NCBI GenBank assembly: GCA_020853525.1 | Contig: JADYYS010000043.1 | Location: forward strand, 1 to 44,841 | DNA length: 44,841 nt | Direction of reading: 5' to 3' | Source: Ardenticatenales bacterium | Lineage (GTDB): Bacteria > Chloroflexota > Anaerolineae > Epilineales > Epilineaceae | Shown here: piece by piece, positions 1 through 7,623 of the stretch | How the letters are laid out: the number at the start of each line of letters is the position of its first letter | How positions within the stretch are numbered: position 1 is the stretch's first letter | The notes under the pieces: generated by a model | Databases searched by the model: none | Told to the model about the DNA's origin: nothing | What the model saw: only the letters and a program-made list of their open reading frames with translations | Made by a program: the position numbers and the translations under genes

Positions 1-1468
1 CCGCGTTGTCCTGCTGCGGCGCCAGCGCGCCGTCCACCGCGTTCCACGCCGGTGCGGCCTCCGTCCCGGCGTCCGCGGCGCCCTCGACCGGCGCGGCCGA
101 CATCGCCGCGAGCGACGAGGCGATGAGATGCGTCACCGTCGGATCCGTGATCTCGACGTCCGCGCCGGCGCGGACGTTCGTCAGCTGCGTGGCGCTGTTG
201 TTGACGAGTGACGGGTCGGTCGTCGCCGACGAGGTCGTGCCGGTGTTGGAGATGTTCGTGCCCGGGCTGCCCGGGCAGATCGCCGGCGAGCACGCCGTCG
301 TGCTGGGAACGTTGACGACGATGGCCACCGTCCGCGCGTTCGCGGCGCCCGTGGCCGTCGAGCCGAACCAGGTGCACGTGACGGTCCCGCCGCTGCTGCC
401 CACCGCCGGCACGACGCAGCTGCCGCCGGCGCTCGGGGTGGCGGACACGAACGTCACGGCGGCCGGCAGCGTGTCGGCGATGCGAACGTCGGTGGCCGTC
501 CCCGGACCGTTGTTCGTGCTCGTCAGGTTGTAGGTGAAGTTGTTGCCGGCGATCACCGGGTCGACGGAGTCCGTCTTCGTGAGGAACAGGTCCGCGCCGG
601 ACTGCACGGCGCAGGCGGTGACGCCCGGCGGGAAGAAGAAGATGCCGAGGCCGTTCGTGATCGGGCCGGTGCCCGTGCCGGTCGTGTTGCACGAATACGA
701 GAGGAAGTTCGTCGTGCCCGGACCGTCGATGCCGATCGTCGCCGAGTTGCCTGTCGAGCGCGGGCTCAACCCGCCCTGCACGTCCAGGTACATGAAGGCG
801 ACGATGTTGCTCGTCTCCATGAGCTGGAGCTGGTAGGTCATGCCCGGCGGCGTCGCCGTGCAGCAGAAGCCCGTGTTGTTCCATTGGACGACGAAGATGC
901 GGTTGGGCGCCACGCCGGTCGTCTGGTAGAGCATGGACGACGGGGCGAAGACGTAGCCGTCGTCCCAGAACGGGCTGACCTGCATGTCGTTCAGCGAGAT
1001 GGGCTGCGGGCAGGTGTTGCTGAACGAGCTGCTGGTCGTGTTGAACGTGATGTACCCGTTCGTCGAGACGTTGACCGTCGCGAAGACGTTGCCGTAGTAC
1101 GTGAAGTTGAAGCCGATCGGGATGCCGCTGTAGACCGAGTCATCGCCGGTACCGATCGGGATGCCCGTGGAGGCGATGTTGATGAAGTTGAAGCTGCACC
1201 CGCCGGTCACGGGGTTGGTGTCCTGGAAGCGGTAGCCGAACGCGTCCGGGCCGCCGGTGAGCTGTACGCGCTGCACCTCGTTCGGCGCCACCGCGTCCGG
1301 CGCGGCCTGCGCCGCAGCCTCGACCGGCTTGCCGGCCGCCTCGGCCTGCTTGTCGGTCGTCTGCACCGCTTGCGCCTGCACAGAGGCCGTCCCACCCAAC
1401 CAAGCACCCAGCGCCAACGCGATCGCGGCGCCGAGTGCGAACTGGATCGCGACTCGAATCTTCGTCAT
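1..1468 (-). CDS. Secreted surface protein with DUF11 repeat domain, C-terminus cut by window edge
   Basis: The reading frame is open from the ATG at 1468 to the left edge, giving about 489 residues without a stop. GGAGGT lies about 9 bases before the ATG. Residues 1 to about 33 form a signal peptide (charged start MTKIR, a long Ala/Leu core, then SVQAQA). The next ~240 residues read like a NIDO-type beta-rich surface domain, with GFNFTYYGN, STNGYITF and NRIFVVQWNN. From about residue 290 there is a DUF11-type repeat (TKTDSVDPVIAGNNFTY ... NNGPGTATDV), followed by a TFVSATPSAGGSC stretch. DUF11 modules are common in large bacterial cell-surface proteins. The protein is probably exported and surface-exposed or released. 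Its partner is unknown and the C-terminal part is outside the window. Confidence 0.85.
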   Translation of the reverse strand, partial: MTKIRVAIQFALGAAIALALGAWLGGTASVQAQAVQTTDKQAEAAGKPVEAAAQAAPDAVAPNEVQRVQLTGGPDAFGYRFQDTNPVTGGCSFNFINIASTGIPIGTGDDSVYSGIPIGFNFTYYGNVFATVNVSTNGYITFNTTSSSFSNTCPQPISLNDMQVSPFWDDGYVFAPSSMLYQTTGVAPNRIFVVQWNNTGFCCTATPPGMTYQLQLMETSNIVAFMYLDVQGGLSPRSTGNSATIGIDGPGTTNFLSYSCNTTGTGTGPITNGLGIFFFPPGVTACAVQSGADLFLTKTDSVDPVIAGNNFTYNLTSTNNGPGTATDVRIADTLPAAVTFVSATPSAGGSCVVPAVGSSGGTVTCTWFGSTATGAANARTVAIVVNVPSTTACSPAICPGSPGTNISNTGTTSSATTDPSLVNNSATQLTNVRAGADVEITDPTVTHLIASSLAAMSAAPVEGAADAGTEAAPAWNAVDGALAPQQDNA

Positions 1469-1521
1469 GGCGGACCGACCTCCATCTGCGCGTCCCGGGC
1501 AGCCCCGCGACTCAAGCTCAG

Positions 1522-1549
1522 AGCATAGAAGATGCGCAACGTGCGACAA
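1522..1549 (-). promoter_or_regulatory. Sigma70-like promoter for the DUF11 protein
   Basis: Read on the minus strand this is TTGTCG, a 16-base spacer and TATGCT. The predicted start is near 1515, giving a leader of about 47 bases before the ATG at 1468. This is a motif match by eye only. Confidence 0.45.
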
Positions 1550-1705
1550 CGCACAAACGACCACGCAGGCTGCGCGGCCTGCGGGCTGCCCTGCTTAACG
1601 CCCCATGAGCCGGCACGATACGGCCTGCGGCAACGAATCGCGCGCCCGTTTGGCCGCGCCGCGACGGGGCCGGCGTCGCTGCCGCCGTTACCTCTGCAAA
1701 CGGCC

Positions 1706-1734
1706 TTGACTCGCCCAGAGGCGATTTCTACAAT
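1706..1734 (+). promoter_or_regulatory. Sigma70-like promoter upstream of the peroxiredoxin
   Basis: TTGACT (1706-1711), a 17-base spacer and TACAAT (1729-1734) make the best sigma70 match in the window. It lies about 115 bases before the peroxiredoxin start and probably drives both the peroxiredoxin and superoxide dismutase genes. The rest of the 381-base divergent gap (1469-1849) holds no further gene that I can support. Confidence 0.6.
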
Positions 1735-1849
1735 GGCCGCCCCGCCGGGGGTGCGCTGTACTAGAATGCCCCTGCGCTCGGCGTGGCCCGATGGCGCCGG
1801 CACGTCTGCCGCGGCCGATGGCTGCACCCAGTGCCCCCAAGGAACCCTG

Positions 1850-2311
1850 ATGACGACCCTTTCCGTCACGGATCGCGCCCCTGACTTCGAACTCGTCGAC
1901 GGCGCCGGAGAGACGCACCGCCTGAGCGACTACCGCGGCCAGGTCGTCGTGCTCGCCTTCTACCCGCTCGACTTCAGCGGCGTATGCACGGAAGAGCACG
2001 CGTGCTTCGTGGACAACCTGGCCAAGTTCGAGAAGCTCGACGCCCAGATCCTCGGGATCAGCGTCGACAGCAAGCGCTGCCATGCCGCGTTCGCCAAGAA
2101 GGTGGGCATCACCTATCCACTCCTGGCGGACTTCCATCCCAAGGGTGAGGTGGGCGTCCGCTACGGCGTGTACCTCGACGACTACGGCTACCACGGCCGC
2201 GCGAACTTCGTGATCGATCCGGAAGGCCGCATCAGCTTCATCCAGGAGATGGTCCCGGATGACCTGCCCGACTTCGACGAGCTCATCGAGGCCGTCAGCG
2301 AATCGGCCTGA
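1850..2311 (+). CDS. Peroxiredoxin (AhpC/TSA family, Bcp/AhpE-like)
   Basis: This 153-residue thioredoxin-fold peroxidase reduces hydrogen peroxide and alkyl hydroperoxides in the cytoplasm. The peroxidatic cysteine is C46 in [13 protein letters not shown]; the usual Thr of the TxxC motif is a Ser here. Further cysteines at C52 and C77 could act as resolving residues, so 1-Cys versus atypical 2-Cys chemistry is open. The family stretch [12 protein letters not shown] is present. Length matches Bcp/AhpE proteins. The ATG at 1850 follows AAGGA by seven bases. An open frame extends upstream, but it would add about 100 low-complexity residues unlike the family. The next gene is superoxide dismutase, 83 bases away on the same strand, so the two probably form a superoxide-to-peroxide detoxification unit. 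Confidence 0.93.
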   Translation: MTTLSVTDRAPDFELVDGAGETHRLSDYRGQVVVLAFYPLDFSGVCTEEHACFVDNLAKFEKLDAQILGISVDSKRCHAAFAKKVGITYPLLADFHPKGEVGVRYGVYLDDYGYHGRANFVIDPEGRISFIQEMVPDDLPDFDELIEAVSESA

Positions 2312-2394
2312 CGGCCCGCCGAAGCCCCCATGCCCCCTGTTCCCGTCTGCCAAGCCCATACCCCAAATCCCCCACCCCAATAGGAGCACCCCCG

Positions 2395-3009
2395 ATGAGC
2401 CACACCCTCCCGCCCCTGCCCTACGACCACGACGCCCTCGAGCCGCACATCGACGCGCGGACGATGGAGATTCACCACGGCAAGCATCACCAGGCCTACG
2501 TGACGAACTTGAATGCCGCGATCGAGAAGCACCCCGACCTGGCGTCGTGGTCGCTCGAGGAGCTGCTCCGGCGGATCGACGATGTGCCGGAGGACATCCG
2601 GATGGCGGTCCGCAACAACGGCGGCGGCCACCACAACCACTCGCTCTTCTGGTCGATCATGAGCCCGAACGGCGGCGGCGCTCCCTCCGGCGCCTTGGCG
2701 GCGGCGATCGACGGGGCGTTCGGCTCGTTCGACGCGCTCAAGGAGAAGATCAACGCCGGCGGCATCGGCCGCTTCGGCAGCGGCTGGACGTGGCTGGTGG
2801 CCGACGAGTCCGGCATGCTCCACCTCTATTCGACGGCCAACCAGGACAGCCCGCTCATGCAGGGCCACACGCCCCTCCTCGGCATCGACGTCTGGGAGCA
2901 CGCCTACTACCTCCACTACCAGAACCGCCGCGCCGACTACCTGACCGCGTGGTGGAACGTCGTGGATTGGGCGGCGGTCGGGGCGCGGTTCGGGGGGGTT
3001 GGGGGTTAA
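2395..3009 (+). CDS. sodA: Superoxide dismutase, Mn/Fe family (Mn-type signature)
   Basis: This 204-residue cytoplasmic enzyme dismutes superoxide to oxygen and hydrogen peroxide, which the upstream peroxiredoxin can remove. The expected metal ligands are visible: H27 (MEIHHGKHH), H82 ([10 protein letters not shown]), D165 and H169 ([12 protein letters not shown]). Gln in STANQDSPL and Gly before the second His ligand are typical of the Mn-selective form. AGGAG lies about 10 bases before the ATG. The extreme C-terminus (ARFGGVGG) is encoded by G runs of seven and five, so its length could differ between strains through slippage. Confidence 0.95.
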   Translation: MSHTLPPLPYDHDALEPHIDARTMEIHHGKHHQAYVTNLNAAIEKHPDLASWSLEELLRRIDDVPEDIRMAVRNNGGGHHNHSLFWSIMSPNGGGAPSGALAAAIDGAFGSFDALKEKINAGGIGRFGSGWTWLVADESGMLHLYSTANQDSPLMQGHTPLLGIDVWEHAYYLHYQNRRADYLTAWWNVVDWAAVGARFGGVGG

Positions 3010-3047
3010 GGGGTAGCGACCGGTCGTGTCGTCCCGTTTACCGGGGA

Positions 3048-3279
3048 GGGCACGGCATGCCGTGCCCCTACGCAACCGGTAGCAGGACACGGATGCCGAG
3101 GTTAGACTCCCTCTCTGACAAGTGGACACCGACGCGCGCGACAGACCCCATGCAGGGGCACGGCATGCCGTGCCCCCAACCGGTAGCAGGACACGGATGC
3201 CGAGGCTAGACTCCCTCGCTGACAAGTGGACACCGACGCGCGCGACAGACCCCGTGTAGGGGCACGGCATGCCGTGCCC
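3048..3279. repeat. Tandem ~105-bp repeat carrying three copies of a 20-bp perfect palindrome
   Basis: The perfect palindrome GGGCACGGCATGCCGTGCCC occurs at 3048-3067, 3156-3175 and 3260-3279. The intervening ~85 bases (3068-3155 and 3176-3259) are nearly identical to each other. They include CCGGTAGCAGGACACGGATG, a TTAGACT/CTAGACT box and GACAAGTGGACACC. The array fills most of the 334-base gap between superoxide dismutase and the E2 gene, and no gene is supported there. It is a REP/BIME-like dispersed element. The same palindrome reappears inside a coding sequence at 14595-14716. Confidence 0.9.
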
Positions 3280-3343
3280 TCCGTAGGCCACCCGACCCAC
3301 CCAGACTCGACACTTGCCCGTCCACCCCGAGGAGACAGCCCCC

Positions 3344-4972
3344 ATGGCCACCGAAGTCCGGATGCCCCAACTCGGCGAGAGCGTTCACGAAGGCACCGTC
3401 GGCCGCTGGCTCAAGCAGGTCGGCGACAGCGTGGCCAAGTACGAGCCGCTGCTCGAGGTGATCACGGACAAGGTGGACACCGAGGTCACGGCCTCCGAGG
3501 CGGGCACGGTGCTCCGGATCGTCGCGGCGGAGGGCGATGTCGTGAAGGTCGGCGCGGTGCTGGCGATCATCGGTGCGGCGGGCGAGGCGACGGCGGATGC
3601 GGCGGCGCAAGCAGCGCCGGCCGCCGGGCCGGGCGAGGCGACGGCCGGCGCGGATGCGGCAGCTTCGGCGCCTGCCGGGACCGCGCCCACGACCACCCCG
3701 TCCGCGGCGACCGATCCCTCGGCCCCGGCCCGCGTATCGCCCGTCGCGGCGCGCATGGCGGCCGACCACGGCATCGACCCGGCCACGCTGAGCGGCACCG
3801 GGCCGGGCGGGCAGGTGCGGCGCGAGGACGTCGAGCGGGCGGTCGCAGGGGCCGCGGCCGCGACGGCGTCGGGGGCAGCGTCGTCGGCCGATGCGCCGGC
3901 AACGACCGCTTTCGCGGCGACGACGCCATCCGCGCCCATCGCCCCGCTCGACCTGAACCGCAACATCGGCTTCATCAGCCCCCGCGTGGCCCGCGCCGCC
4001 GCCGAGCAGGGCGTTGACCTGCGCTACGTCGCCGGCACGGGCCAGGACGGCCGGATCACGGCGCGCGATGTCGAGCGGTTCGTCGCCGCCGGCGGCATGG
4101 CGGCGGCGATGGCCGCGTCCGCTGCGGCAATGCCTGCGCCGACGCTCATCGCGGACAGTGCGCCGGCTGCGCCGACCCTGCCCACGGAACCGCCCGCGCC
4201 AACCCCGGCGACCGCCACGGCCGCGCCGGCGACATCGCCTGCGCCCGCCGCCGCGCCCGGCAGCACGAACCCGGCCGATTTCATCGGCGAGATCATGCCC
4301 CTCACGCGCATGCGTCGGCTGATCGCCGACCACATGGTGAAGAGCATCCAGACCTCGCCGCACGTCGCGACGATCCACGAGGTGGACATGAGCGCGGCGA
4401 TGGCGGCATACAAGGCGCAGAAGGACGCCGTGGCCGCTCGCGGCGGGCGGCTGACGATCACGGCGATCATCGTCGACTGCGTGGCCAAGGCGCTCGTGAA
4501 GCACCCGTTGGTAAACAGTGCCTGGACGGACGAGGGCGTGCGGATCCACCGGGACGTGAACATCGGCATGGCGGTGGCCATTCCCAACGGGCTGATCGTG
4601 CCGGTCATCAAGCAGGCCAGCGCCAAGAGCCTCGTCGGCCTGGCCGCGGACATCGACGACCTGGCCAAGCGCGCCCGCGACGGGGCCCTCAAGCCCGACG
4701 ACATCCAGGGTGGGACGTTCACGATCACGAACTACGGCACGCTCGGCAGCCTGTTCGGGACGCCGGTGATCAACCAGCCGCAGTGCGCGATCCTCGGCAC
4801 GGGCGCGATCAAGAAGCGCGTCGTCGTGGTGGAAACGAAGCACGGCGATCAGATCGCGATCCGCCCGATGATGTACCTGGCGCTGACGTTCGACCACCGG
4901 ATCCTGGACGGCGGCACGGCCGATCCCTTCATGCGCACGATCACCGAGCTGCTCGAGGGGTACAGCGCGTAG
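3344..4972 (+). CDS. 2-oxoacid dehydrogenase complex E2 (dihydrolipoamide acyltransferase) with two subunit-binding domains
   Basis: This 542-residue protein transfers acyl groups from lipoyl-lysine to CoA in a pyruvate, branched-chain or 2-oxoglutarate dehydrogenase complex. Residues 1-77 are a lipoyl domain, with the lipoylated lysine K43 in TDKVDTE. Two peripheral subunit-binding domains follow at about 131-167 (VSPVAARMAADHGID ... VRREDVERAV) and 210-247 (ISPRVARAAAEQGVD ... ITARDVERFV). They are joined by Ala/Pro-rich linkers. The catalytic domain begins near 315 and ends with H518-R-I-L-D522-G, the active-site His/Asp motif. GAGGAGA precedes the ATG by about nine bases. No E1 or E3 gene is in the window, so the substrate cannot be assigned. 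Most E2 proteins have a single binding domain; the duplication is unusual. Confidence 0.93.
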   Translation: MATEVRMPQLGESVHEGTVGRWLKQVGDSVAKYEPLLEVITDKVDTEVTASEAGTVLRIVAAEGDVVKVGAVLAIIGAAGEATADAAAQAAPAAGPGEATAGADAAASAPAGTAPTTTPSAATDPSAPARVSPVAARMAADHGIDPATLSGTGPGGQVRREDVERAVAGAAAATASGAASSADAPATTAFAATTPSAPIAPLDLNRNIGFISPRVARAAAEQGVDLRYVAGTGQDGRITARDVERFVAAGGMAAAMAASAAAMPAPTLIADSAPAAPTLPTEPPAPTPATATAAPATSPAPAAAPGSTNPADFIGEIMPLTRMRRLIADHMVKSIQTSPHVATIHEVDMSAAMAAYKAQKDAVAARGGRLTITAIIVDCVAKALVKHPLVNSAWTDEGVRIHRDVNIGMAVAIPNGLIVPVIKQASAKSLVGLAADIDDLAKRARDGALKPDDIQGGTFTITNYGTLGSLFGTPVINQPQCAILGTGAIKKRVVVVETKHGDQIAIRPMMYLALTFDHRILDGGTADPFMRTITELLEGYSA

Positions 4973-5031
4973 CGCGCGGCGAACGCGGCGGAATCGACGA
5001 ACGCGACGGAACCGATGTCGCGAACGATGTC

Positions 5032-7506
5032 ATGAAGCGCATCGCAATCGCGGCAGCACGGCCGGGCGTCCGGCGGACGCTCTTCTGGCTGACGCTCCTG
5101 GCGATCGGCCTGACCGTCGTCCCGACCGGCGCCCAGCCCGCCGACAGCGGCGAGTTCCAGCTCGTCGCGCGCGACCTCGGCGTGGCGCATCCCCCCGGCT
5201 ATCCGCTCTACACGATGGCGGCGCACCTCTTCGGCCGCGTCGTCCTGGCGATCCCGCCGCTGCGCGGCCTCGGCTGGCCGTGGGCCGTCAACGCGTTCTC
5301 GATGGTCCTCGCGGTGGCGACGCTGGCCGTCGTGGCGCGGACGGCGGCGCGGCTGGGCGGGACGTGGGTCGCCGGGGCGGTGGCGGCGACGCTGCTGGCG
5401 TTCGCGCCGACGTTTGCGGCGCAGGCGTTGGTGGCGAATATACGGATGGGGACGGGGTTGTTTACGGCGGTGGTGTTGGGTTTGACATTGTCGTGGTTGG
5501 CGGAGGGAGGGGGAGGATCACGGGTTGAGGGGGACAGGACGCTCGTCGCGTTGTGCTTCGTCGGCGCGCTGGCCGCCGGGCACCATCCGACGCTCGCCGC
5601 CCTCGCGATGCCGCTCGGCCTCGCCATCGTCGCCCGCCGCCCGGCCGTGCTGCGCGACGCGCGCCTCATCGCGCAGTGCCTCGCCGCCGCCCTCGTCGGC
5701 CTCCTCCCGCTGGCCTACCTCCCGATCCGCGCCGCCCAAGGCGCCCCGCTCGCCCCGAGCGACCTCGCGACGGCCGGCGGCGTCTGGCGCCACGTCTCCG
5801 CGGCCGGGTTCCGCGGCGACATGCTGGCGATCACCGGGGCGCAGGACCTGGGCGACCGCCTGCTCGTGCTGGCGAACATCCTCCAACTGCAGTTCACGCC
5901 GCTCGCGCTCGCACTCGTCGTCATCGGTGCGATCTGGCTCCTCGCCCGCCGCCGCGCCGAGGCCGTGGCCCTCCTCGGCACGACGCTCATCGTCGCCTGG
6001 CTCGCGATCACATACCGCGCGCCGCAGACGATGGAGTACCTCCTGCCGGTCTACGTCGCGCTTGCGATCATGGCAGGGGCAGCGGTGCGGCCCATCCCAC
6101 AGAATGGGCCCGCACTTCGCGTGGCGCGGGACGTGGTGGTCGCCTTGGCATACGCCACCATCGTGGTCCAGCTGATGTCGTTCGACGGACTTCGGCACCG
6201 TGTCCTGGATGCCGTGCCAAGGCTGGGAGACGCCCTCACCATCGCCGGCGACCCGAAGTGTCTTCCTTCGGACGCCACCGTCCTTGCCAGTTGGCACTTC
6301 GCCACGCCGCTCTGGCTCACCGGTCGCCGCGCGCCGTCGACAGCCGATACGACCGGCCCCCCGTATACCACAGCGACAGGTGCACCGATCGTCTACGTAC
6401 ACCCTGACTTCGCAACGGGTGACCCGATTGGCGTGACGTGGCGGAAGGCCGCTCAATCTGCGATCTCACGCGGGCCGGCCGTTCTGACGAACCGCACGCG
6501 CGAGCTGGACGAGGCCGATCTGCCGTTCGACCGTATCCCGCAGTCCGGTTGGTGGCGGTCGCCCGCGCCCGGTGGCGCTCCGTCCGCCTGCGTCACGGAC
6601 CGCACCTGGCCCTTCCCTCTCATCGCCGATCTCGACGACGGCGGCCGTACCTGGACGATCAGCGGCGCCTCGACGCACTACGGGGACGATCGCCGCGTGG
6701 TGGTGCTCACCGTGTCCGTTCCAGCGGACGCAACGACGAACGGAGTCGTTGCCTTCGCACAGATCGTCGGCGCTGGAGGCGTAGTCGCACAGGCGGACCG
6801 CCCGCTTGGAGCGTCGCGCGTCGCGGCCGACGGGGCACAGTCGGCGTTCGTCGAGCTCCCGCTCGCCGCGTTCCGCGGTCTGGGACATGAGGCGCACGGA
6901 GCGCTGAACCTCGGGCTGTACCGCATGATGCCGGAGGGGCCGCGACGGATGAACATCGCGCGCATCCTGGACGGCGACGCATCCGTCGCAGACGACGGGA
7001 CCGCGATCCGGGTGGCATCGTCGGCCGGGGAATTCGTCGGCTACTACTCGACGGCAACGCCGGCAGGGACCTTCGATGCCTACTCCTCAGACGCGCCGCC
7101 CGACGGCGCCGTGCCGTTCGGCAACGCGATGTCTCTCCTGAAGAGCACCATTCGCCGCAATTCCCGCGACCTCACGGTCGACCTCACCTGGCGCGCCGAC
7201 CTGTTCGCCTCCCTCTCCGACTACACCGTCAGCGTCCAAGCCGCCGCCGCCGACGCCACGTGGCGCGCCCAGCACGACGGCACCCCCGCCCTCGGCGCCA
7301 TCCCGACGCTCAAATGGCTCCCCGGGATGATCATCCGTGACCGCCACCGCATCCTGCTGCCGCCCGAGGCCGCCGGCCACGTCGGTCCGTACACCGTCAC
7401 GGTCGGCGTGTACGACGCGTTCTCGCTGGAGCCGCTGCCGGTGACGGATGGCGAGCTCGTGCGGCAGGGGCAGGGACAGCGGGCGGTGGTGTTCGAGTCG
7501 CCGTAG
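5032..7506 (+). CDS. DUF2723 family polytopic membrane protein, glycosyltransferase-like
   Basis: This is an 824-residue protein. The N-terminal half is hydrophobic with about ten membrane segments and opens with the DUF2723 signature: DSGEFQLVARDLGVAHPPGYPLY at residues 38-60, with D38 and E41 in the first external loop. The C-terminal ~400 residues are mostly soluble, probably extracytoplasmic. DUF2723 proteins are related to the GT-C fold and to O-mannosyltransferase-type enzymes, so sugar transfer from a lipid carrier is the likely role; the substrate is unknown. The start at 5032 is the first in-frame ATG after the E2 gene, but no clear ribosome site precedes it. Around 5440-5530 codon use shifts to a G-rich, T-richer pattern. 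The stop codon lies inside a palindromic repeat. Confidence 0.8.
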   Translation: MKRIAIAAARPGVRRTLFWLTLLAIGLTVVPTGAQPADSGEFQLVARDLGVAHPPGYPLYTMAAHLFGRVVLAIPPLRGLGWPWAVNAFSMVLAVATLAVVARTAARLGGTWVAGAVAATLLAFAPTFAAQALVANIRMGTGLFTAVVLGLTLSWLAEGGGGSRVEGDRTLVALCFVGALAAGHHPTLAALAMPLGLAIVARRPAVLRDARLIAQCLAAALVGLLPLAYLPIRAAQGAPLAPSDLATAGGVWRHVSAAGFRGDMLAITGAQDLGDRLLVLANILQLQFTPLALALVVIGAIWLLARRRAEAVALLGTTLIVAWLAITYRAPQTMEYLLPVYVALAIMAGAAVRPIPQNGPALRVARDVVVALAYATIVVQLMSFDGLRHRVLDAVPRLGDALTIAGDPKCLPSDATVLASWHFATPLWLTGRRAPSTADTTGPPYTTATGAPIVYVHPDFATGDPIGVTWRKAAQSAISRGPAVLTNRTRELDEADLPFDRIPQSGWWRSPAPGGAPSACVTDRTWPFPLIADLDDGGRTWTISGASTHYGDDRRVVVLTVSVPADATTNGVVAFAQIVGAGGVVAQADRPLGASRVAADGAQSAFVELPLAAFRGLGHEAHGALNLGLYRMMPEGPRRMNIARILDGDASVADDGTAIRVASSAGEFVGYYSTATPAGTFDAYSSDAPPDGAVPFGNAMSLLKSTIRRNSRDLTVDLTWRADLFASLSDYTVSVQAAAADATWRAQHDGTPALGAIPTLKWLPGMIIRDRHRILLPPEAAGHVGPYTVTVGVYDAFSLEPLPVTDGELVRQGQGQRAVVFESP

Positions 7507-7591
7507 GGGCGCTGCTTGCTGCGCCCCGATCGCCGCGCGTCCCGATCACCCCACGAATCGAAAAGACGGGCGCAGCAAGCAGCGCCCCTAC
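7503..7591. repeat. 24-bp perfect inverted repeat between convergent genes, likely bidirectional terminator
   Basis: The arms at 7503-7526 (GTAGGGGCGCTGCTTGCTGC...) and 7568-7591 are perfect reverse complements, separated by 41 bases. The left arm contains the TAG stop of the DUF2723 gene, and the right arm ends 32 bases from the stop of the VWA gene. The stem could end transcription in both directions. The GTAGGGGC outer edge resembles the edges of the other palindrome family in this window, which suggests a mobile REP-like origin. Confidence 0.8.
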
Positions 7592-7623
7592 CGGCACGGG
7601 TAAATCACCGGATTCGCCCTCCC

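Noticed and set aside
884-1528. Plus-strand open frame of over 200 codons opposite the DUF11 gene
   Set aside because: Arg/Asp/Val-rich composition typical of antisense of a high-GC gene. The minus frame has a signal peptide and recognisable domains.
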